NCBI GenBank assembly: GCA_020025395.1
Contig: JAHHSE010000041.1
Coordinates: 1-10,453 of the forward strand
DNA from: Oscillospiraceae bacterium
GTDB lineage: Bacteria; Bacillota; Clostridia; Oscillospirales; Oscillospiraceae
DNA length: 10,453 nucleotides
Direction: 5' to 3'
Under the pieces are notes generated by a model. The model was not told where the DNA came from. It made no database searches and worked only from the letters and a program-made list of their open reading frames with translations. The stretch's first letter is position 1. The number at the start of each line of letters is the position of its first letter. Position numbers and translations under genes: made by a program. This document shows, piece by piece, positions 7,101-10,453 of the stretch.

Positions 7101-9089
7101 TCAGCTGATGTCCGCCAGCTCCAGGAACTTATAGCCGTTTTCCGCAATGTGGTCTTTCCGCCCCTGGAGATTGTCGCCCAGGAGGAGATCGAACATGGCG
7201 GAGGTCCGTTCCGCATCCTCGGGCATGACCTTGATGAGCCGCCGGGTCTCCGGGTTCATGGTGGTGAGCCACATCATATCCGGCTCGTTTTCACCCAGGC
7301 CCTTGGAGCGCTGGACGCTGATTTTTTTCTCCGGGCCGATTTCGGCCACAATGTCATTTTTCTCCTTGTCGGAATAGGCAAACCAGGTTTTGTCCTTGAA
7401 GTTGATCTCATAGAGGGGGGACTCGGCAATATAGACATACCCCCGCTGAATCAGGGTGGGGACCAGGCGGTAGAGCATGGTGAGAATCAAGGTGCGGATC
7501 TGAAATCCGTCCACATCGGCGTCAGTACAGATGACGATCTTGCTCCACCGGAGATTGGCCAGGTCAAAGGAGGAGAGGTCCCTGGCATGCTTGTCGGTGA
7601 CCTCCACCCCGCAGCCCATAACCTTGAGAAGGTCGGTGATAATCTCGCTTTTGAAGATCTTGGCGTAGTCTGCCTTAAGGCAGTTTAAGATCTTGCCCCG
7701 GACCGGCATGATTCCCTGAAATTCCGCGTCCCGGCTGAGCTTGACGCTGCCCAGAGCCGAGTCACCCTCCACGATATAGAGCTCCCGTCGCTCGGTATCC
7801 TTGGTGCGGCAGTCCACAAACTTCTGCACCCGATTGGAGATGTCCAGAGAGCCGGAGAGCTTCTTTTTCACCGTGAGCCGGGCCTTCTCGGCGGATTCCC
7901 GGCTCCGCTTATTGACCAGAACCTGCTCGGCGATCTTATCCGCGTCGAAGCGGTTCTCAATAAAATAAATTTCGAGCTGGGAGCGGAGGAAGTCGGTCAT
8001 GGCCTCCTGAATAAACTTGTTGTTGATGGCCTTTTTGGTCTGATTCTCATAGGAGGTCTGGGTGGAGAAGTTGCTGCTCACCAAAACCAGACAGTCCTGA
8101 ACATCGTTCCAGGTGATCTTGCTCTCGTTCTTCTGATATTTTCCCTGCTGCTTTAAATATCCGTCAATGGCGGAGACGAAGGCGGAGCGCATGGCCTTTT
8201 CCGGGGAGCCGCCATGCTCCAGCCAGGAGGAGTTGTGATAATGCTCCACCAGGCTTACCAGGTTGGAGAAGCAGAAGGAGACCGAGAGCTTCACTTTGTA
8301 CTCCGGCTTGTCGGCCCGGTCCCGCCCCTTCCGCTCTGTCTGCCAGAAAACGGGGGCGGTGAGAGGGGTCTCCCCCGCCAGCTCGGTCACATAGTCCACA
8401 ATCCCGTTTTCGTATCGGAATTCGGTGGTCCTGAATTTTCCCTGAACCTGATCCCGAAAGAGGAAGGTGATCCCGGCATTCACCACCGCCTGACGCTTCA
8501 TGGTCTCCAGAAAGTATTCCGTGGGGATGTTGATGTCGGTAAAGACCTCCAGATCGGGTTTCCAGCGGAATCGGGAGCCGGTCTTTTTCCCGCTCCAGGC
8601 CTCTTTGTGAAGCCCTCCCACATTTTCTCCCTTTTCAAAATGGAGGGTGTAGGCAAAGCCGTCCCGATGGATGACGGCGTCAAAATACTCCGAGGCGTAC
8701 TGGGTGGCACAGGAGCCCAGGCCGTTGAGTCCCAGGGAATACTCATAGTTATCCCCGTCAGCGGTGCCGTACTTTCCCCCGGCGTAAAGCTCACAGAAGA
8801 CCAGCTCCCAGTTGTATTTTCCCTCGGCCTCATTCCAGTCTACCGGACAGCCTCGGCCAAAGTCCTCCACCTCGATGCTCTGATCCTCATAGCGGGTGAC
8901 GGTGATGACATTGCCATAGCCCTCACGGGCCTCGTCGATGGCATTGGAAAGAATCTCAAAAACCGCGTGTTCACAGCCCTCCAGCCCGTCAGAGCCGAAG
9001 ATGACCCCCGGCCGCTTTCTCACCCGGTCCGCCCCCTTCAGGGAGGAGATGGAGTCGTTGCCATAGCCCTTGTGTCCCTTGGTTGCCAT
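7101..9089 (-). CDS. Type IIA DNA topoisomerase subunit B (GyrB/ParE family), divergent
   Basis: 662-residue ATPase subunit, similar in length to ParE and to Gram-positive GyrB. GHKL ATPase motifs: EILSNAIDE (45-53, with Asn49), DFGRG (76-80) and LNGLG (121-125, where family members usually have HGVG). The ATP-contacting QTK loop is at 350-352. TOPRIM motifs: YIVEGDSALGS (438-448; Glu441) and DADVDG (523-528), so the metal-binding acidic residues are kept. The C-terminal RSKGLGE (594-600) corresponds to RYKGLGE. The usual EGDSAGGSAK and DGSHIRTL appear as EGDSALGSVK and DGFQIRTL, and the THEGGTHEEG region is replaced by HNSSWLEHGGSPE. The gene is first in an operon followed 57 bases later by the A subunit. 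The start ATG is preceded by AGAGGG at 7 bases. Whether it serves as topoisomerase IV or a third enzyme cannot be told from this window. Confidence 0.93.
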   Translation of the reverse strand: MATKGHKGYGNDSISSLKGADRVRKRPGVIFGSDGLEGCEHAVFEILSNAIDEAREGYGNVITVTRYEDQSIEVEDFGRGCPVDWNEAEGKYNWELVFCELYAGGKYGTADGDNYEYSLGLNGLGSCATQYASEYFDAVIHRDGFAYTLHFEKGENVGGLHKEAWSGKKTGSRFRWKPDLEVFTDINIPTEYFLETMKRQAVVNAGITFLFRDQVQGKFRTTEFRYENGIVDYVTELAGETPLTAPVFWQTERKGRDRADKPEYKVKLSVSFCFSNLVSLVEHYHNSSWLEHGGSPEKAMRSAFVSAIDGYLKQQGKYQKNESKITWNDVQDCLVLVSSNFSTQTSYENQTKKAINNKFIQEAMTDFLRSQLEIYFIENRFDADKIAEQVLVNKRSRESAEKARLTVKKKLSGSLDISNRVQKFVDCRTKDTERRELYIVEGDSALGSVKLSRDAEFQGIMPVRGKILNCLKADYAKIFKSEIITDLLKVMGCGVEVTDKHARDLSSFDLANLRWSKIVICTDADVDGFQIRTLILTMLYRLVPTLIQRGYVYIAESPLYEINFKDKTWFAYSDKEKNDIVAEIGPEKKISVQRSKGLGENEPDMMWLTTMNPETRRLIKVMPEDAERTSAMFDLLLGDNLQGRKDHIAENGYKFLELADIS

Positions 9090-9132
9090 AGGAAATCCCT
9101 CTCATACTTTAAAACATATTGATTCAGTTTAT

Positions 9133-9162
9133 AGTGTATCCTATTTTACCGCCCGGTGTCAA
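9133..9162 (-). promoter_or_regulatory. sigma-A promoter of the topoisomerase B-A operon
   Basis: On the minus strand, a perfect TTGACA (complement of 9157-9162) and TACACT (complement of 9133-9138) are 18 bases apart. Transcription would start near 9126, about 37 bases before the B-subunit ATG. It points away from the DUF2508-bofA promoter. Confidence 0.78.
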
Positions 9163-9204
9163 GTCCGCGGGCAGGACGGCCCCGTCCCCCTCTTTTCCGC
9201 GTGG

Positions 9205-9216
9205 GAAACCGGTTTC
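9205..9216. repeat. 12-bp perfect palindrome between divergent promoters
   Basis: GAAACCGGTTTC is an exact inverted repeat lying between the topoisomerase promoter and the putative DUF2508-bofA promoter. With the flanking GG/TTCC it can be extended as an imperfect repeat (GGGAAACCGGTTTCTTCCC). It could be an operator for either or both directions; no regulator is identified. Confidence 0.35.
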
Positions 9217-9233
9217 TTCCCGTATAGAGAACG

Positions 9234-9261
9234 GCATATTTGCCCATACTCCCCATATACT
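9234..9261 (+). promoter_or_regulatory. Candidate sporulation sigma-E promoter for DUF2508-bofA
   Basis: GCATATT (9234-9240) and CATATACT (9254-9261) are separated by 13 bases. They closely resemble the B. subtilis sigma-E -35 (KMATATT) and -10 (CATACAAT) elements. No good sigma-A promoter is seen in the same place. Transcription would start near 9268, giving a short leader with AAGGAGG. Mother-cell sigma-E control fits the known regulation of bofA in Bacillus; the match here is by eye only. Confidence 0.6.
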
Positions 9262-9281
9262 GGACAGCAAGGAGGCGGAAT

Positions 9282-9524
9282 ATGGAACAGATGGTAAAAG
9301 CCTTTCCCTTCCCCAGACGGGGACGGAGCAGACAGGAGAACGAGAGGCAGGAGCTTCAGAGGTGCATCGAAGAGGTCAAAAAAAGCCTGAATCAGGCCTA
9401 CACAGCCTTTAATATGGCGGATGACACCGACCTGATCGAATCCTGTGTCTATGAGATCAACGCCCTTCAGGCCAGATACAATTATCTGGTCAAGCAGAGA
9501 AAATGGCTGGAGGAAAAACGATGA
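9282..9524 (+). CDS. DUF2508 family protein (YaaL-like)
   Basis: 80-residue soluble, charged, mostly helical protein of unknown function. From about residue 24 to 75 it follows the DUF2508 pattern: a first helix with LQRCIEEVKKSLNQAYTAFN, an acidic DDTDLIES turn, then YEINALQARYNYLV. The start ATG follows AAGGAGG at 6 bases; longer readings upstream lack a ribosome site. Its stop codon overlaps the bofA start (ATGA). In B. subtilis the homologue yaaL lies between recR and bofA, so the pairing with bofA supports the call. Here no recR precedes it. Confidence 0.88.
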   Translation: MEQMVKAFPFPRRGRSRQENERQELQRCIEEVKKSLNQAYTAFNMADDTDLIESCVYEINALQARYNYLVKQRKWLEEKR

Positions 9525-9706
9525 GAGGCGTGGGGCGGATCACCCTCCGAACAGGACTGGGAATGGGGGCGCTGGCCCTCTTTTCCGGGATGGGGGAGGC
9601 CATCGGGGTTCACTTGGGAGTGAACCTGGTCAACGGTCTCCTGCTTGGTTTTTTGGGAGTTCCGGGCTTCGGTCTTCTGCTGATGCTCCACTGGGTTTTG
9701 GGGTAA
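9521..9706 (+). CDS. bofA: BofA family protein (pro-sigma-K processing inhibitor)
   Basis: 61-residue hydrophobic membrane protein. In B. subtilis, BofA sits in the outer forespore membrane and holds the SpoIVFB protease inactive until pro-sigma-K should be cleaved. Two hydrophobic segments (about 11-25 and 37-59) are seen. The family's signature lies in the second: NLVNGLLLGFLGVPGFGLL (35-53), with the N..N..(L/I)G..G.PG pattern. Length is shorter than the B. subtilis protein (about 87 residues), lacking most of its N-terminal region. It overlaps the DUF2508 gene by 4 bases and is followed directly by a terminator, so the two genes form a closed operon. The partner proteins SpoIVFA and SpoIVFB are not in this window, so inhibition of sigma-K processing is inferred from the family. 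Confidence 0.88.
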   Translation: MRGVGRITLRTGLGMGALALFSGMGEAIGVHLGVNLVNGLLLGFLGVPGFGLLLMLHWVLG

Positions 9707-9708
9707 GT

Positions 9709-9740
9709 CGGTCCGGCGAGATCCGCCGGACCGTTTTTTT
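9709..9740 (+). terminator. Intrinsic terminator after bofA
   Basis: Perfect 10-bp GC-rich stem CGGTCCGGCG (9709-9718) with CGCCGGACCG (9724-9733), loop AGATC, followed by seven T. It begins 2 bases after the bofA stop codon. Confidence 0.96.
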
Positions 9741-9751
9741 GTAGAAATTTG

Positions 9752-9831
9752 GAAATATTTCGTAAATCTTAAAGAAAATCAGTTGACTTTACGGAGGCTG
9801 GGGACTAAGATACAGATATGGATATATTTCG
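9752..9831 (+). promoter_or_regulatory. Promoter of the MarR gene with possible flanking operators
   Basis: TTGACT (9783-9788) and TAAGAT (9806-9811) are 17 bases apart, a fair sigma-A promoter. A perfect 10-bp palindrome GAAATATTTC (9752-9761) lies upstream, and the octamer ATATTTCG occurs on both sides of the promoter (9755-9762 and 9824-9831). MarR proteins usually bind AT-rich inverted repeats near their own promoter, so autoregulation is plausible, but the repeats are short. Confidence 0.5.
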
Positions 9832-9858
9832 CACGCTAAAATAAACGAGGTGGTCCCA

Positions 9859-10308
9859 ATGAGCTTAAGTGATGAGATACTCAGCCGTTACCTACGGGTA
9901 ACGCAGCACGCGTCCCGGCAGTTCCGCTTCCATTTTGGAAGGCTCAATCTCACCTTCCCCCAGGCTCTGGTCCTCAATACCCTGCTGGAGGAGGACGGGA
10001 AGATCCCCATCTCCGCTCTGGCAGAGCGGACGGGGAGCGCCAACTCCACAGTCTCCGGCATCGTGGACCGGCTGGAAAAGCTGGGTCTGGTCCAGCGGGA
10101 GCGGAGTGAGGCTGACCGCCGGGTCATCTATGTGGCCCTGACCAGCAAATGCCGGACCATGAGGGAGGATGCCCGAACCAATGTCCGCGGATATTTTTCC
10201 GGTCTGTTGGATTCCCTCAGTGAGGAGGATAAAAAGATTGTTCTCGAAGGGCTGAATCGGCTGGATTGGGCGTTGGGCGCAGGAAAGGAGGAGGAGCATG
10301 AGACATAA
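9859..10308 (+). CDS. MarR family transcriptional regulator
   Basis: 149-residue dimeric winged-helix DNA-binding protein. Dimerisation helices are predicted at about 4-28 and 105-140. The winged helix spans about 32-96: helix pair ISALAERTGSANSTVSGIVDRL (51-72), then the wing with the family-typical acidic/arginine turn ERSEADRRVIYVALT (81-95). The start ATG at 9859 is preceded by GAGG/GTGG at a good distance; a GTG at 9850 overlaps this ribosome site and is unlikely. The 3' end overlaps the following membrane-protein gene by 11 bases, so the two are co-transcribed and the regulator may control that gene and itself. Ligand unknown; no cysteine pair typical of oxidant sensors is seen (one Cys, residue 98). 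Confidence 0.93.
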   Translation: MSLSDEILSRYLRVTQHASRQFRFHFGRLNLTFPQALVLNTLLEEDGKIPISALAERTGSANSTVSGIVDRLEKLGLVQRERSEADRRVIYVALTSKCRTMREDARTNVRGYFSGLLDSLSEEDKKIVLEGLNRLDWALGAGKEEEHET

Positions 10309-10453
10309 GCCCTATGGGTACGGCGCATATCGAGGAAGGGGTGGAGCAAGTGGTGTGGTCAAGGGCATCGCCTTTTTTCTAATCATTGTACTGATTTTGG
10401 CGGTTGCGGCTTTTTTCTATCTCCAGCGGTATATCGTCCACACGGAAGAGGGA
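10298..10453 (+). CDS. Membrane-anchored protein, N-terminal fragment (runs off window)
   Basis: Only the first 52 codons are present. A basic, Gly/Tyr-rich N-terminus (MRHKPYGYGAYRGRGGASG) is followed by one hydrophobic segment (about 23-42) and then QRYIVHTEEG, so the rest should lie outside the membrane as a signal-anchored protein. The start has a strong ribosome site (AAAGGAGGAGG) located inside the end of the MarR gene. Oscillospiraceae proteins with a similar short anchor are sometimes putative glycoside hydrolases, but too little is visible here to claim this. Confidence 0.75.
   Translation, partial: MRHKPYGYGAYRGRGGASGVVKGIAFFLIIVLILAVAAFFYLQRYIVHTEEG

Noticed and set aside
8214..9122. 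Plus-strand frame opposite topoisomerase B, reaching the promoter region
   Set aside because: It is a shadow of the GHKL/TOPRIM gene. It would also overlap the minus-strand promoter, and no ribosome site was found.

Overview
The window looks like chromosomal core sequence from a spore-forming, moderately GC-rich member of the Clostridia, most like the Oscillospiraceae (Flavonifractor/Lawsonibacter-type). This is inferred from the short type-3 prolyl-tRNA synthetase, a DUF2508-bofA sporulation pair, a YitT transporter-like protein, strong AGGAGG-type ribosome sites and consensus sigma-A promoters. I see no phage, insertion sequence, CRISPR array or other mobile element.

Layout. Left, plus strand (86-2210): a sigma-A promoter, proS, a small membrane protein with a YcxB-like tail overlapping the proS stop codon, then a 3' region with possible RNA structure and a strong intrinsic terminator. 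A gene-free, AT-richer gap follows (2211-2495). Middle, minus strand (9162 down to 2496): a promoter at 9133-9162 drives a divergent GyrB/ParE-type subunit and a GyrA/ParC-type subunit. A YitT-family membrane protein overlaps the A subunit by one base. After a GC-rich 169-base gap comes a lipoprotein with a degenerate transglutaminase-like domain. The promoter of a tRNA-Gly(GCC) gene overlaps the stop codon of that lipoprotein, and the tRNA's terminator closes the whole minus-strand block. Right, plus strand (9234-10453): a candidate sigma-E promoter precedes the DUF2508 (YaaL-like) gene and bofA, which end in a terminator. Then comes a sigma-A promoter with a MarR regulator and the first 52 codons of a membrane-anchored protein that runs off the window.

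How the genes work together. proS and tRNA-Gly serve translation. The B-A topoisomerase pair should form one heterotetrameric type IIA enzyme, additional to or in place of standard gyrase/topoisomerase IV. Its catalytic tyrosine and metal-binding residues are intact, but several otherwise near-invariant positions differ. The DUF2508-bofA pair keeps the order seen next to recR in Bacillus subtilis, but recR is absent and the divergent topoisomerase operon sits in its place. The points most worth a second look are the divergent topoisomerase, the lipoprotein lacking catalytic Cys and His, the sigma-E-like promoter before DUF2508-bofA, and the two possible RNA-structure regions (2089-2174 and 3779-3830). 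I found no clear evidence for an entirely new multi-gene system.
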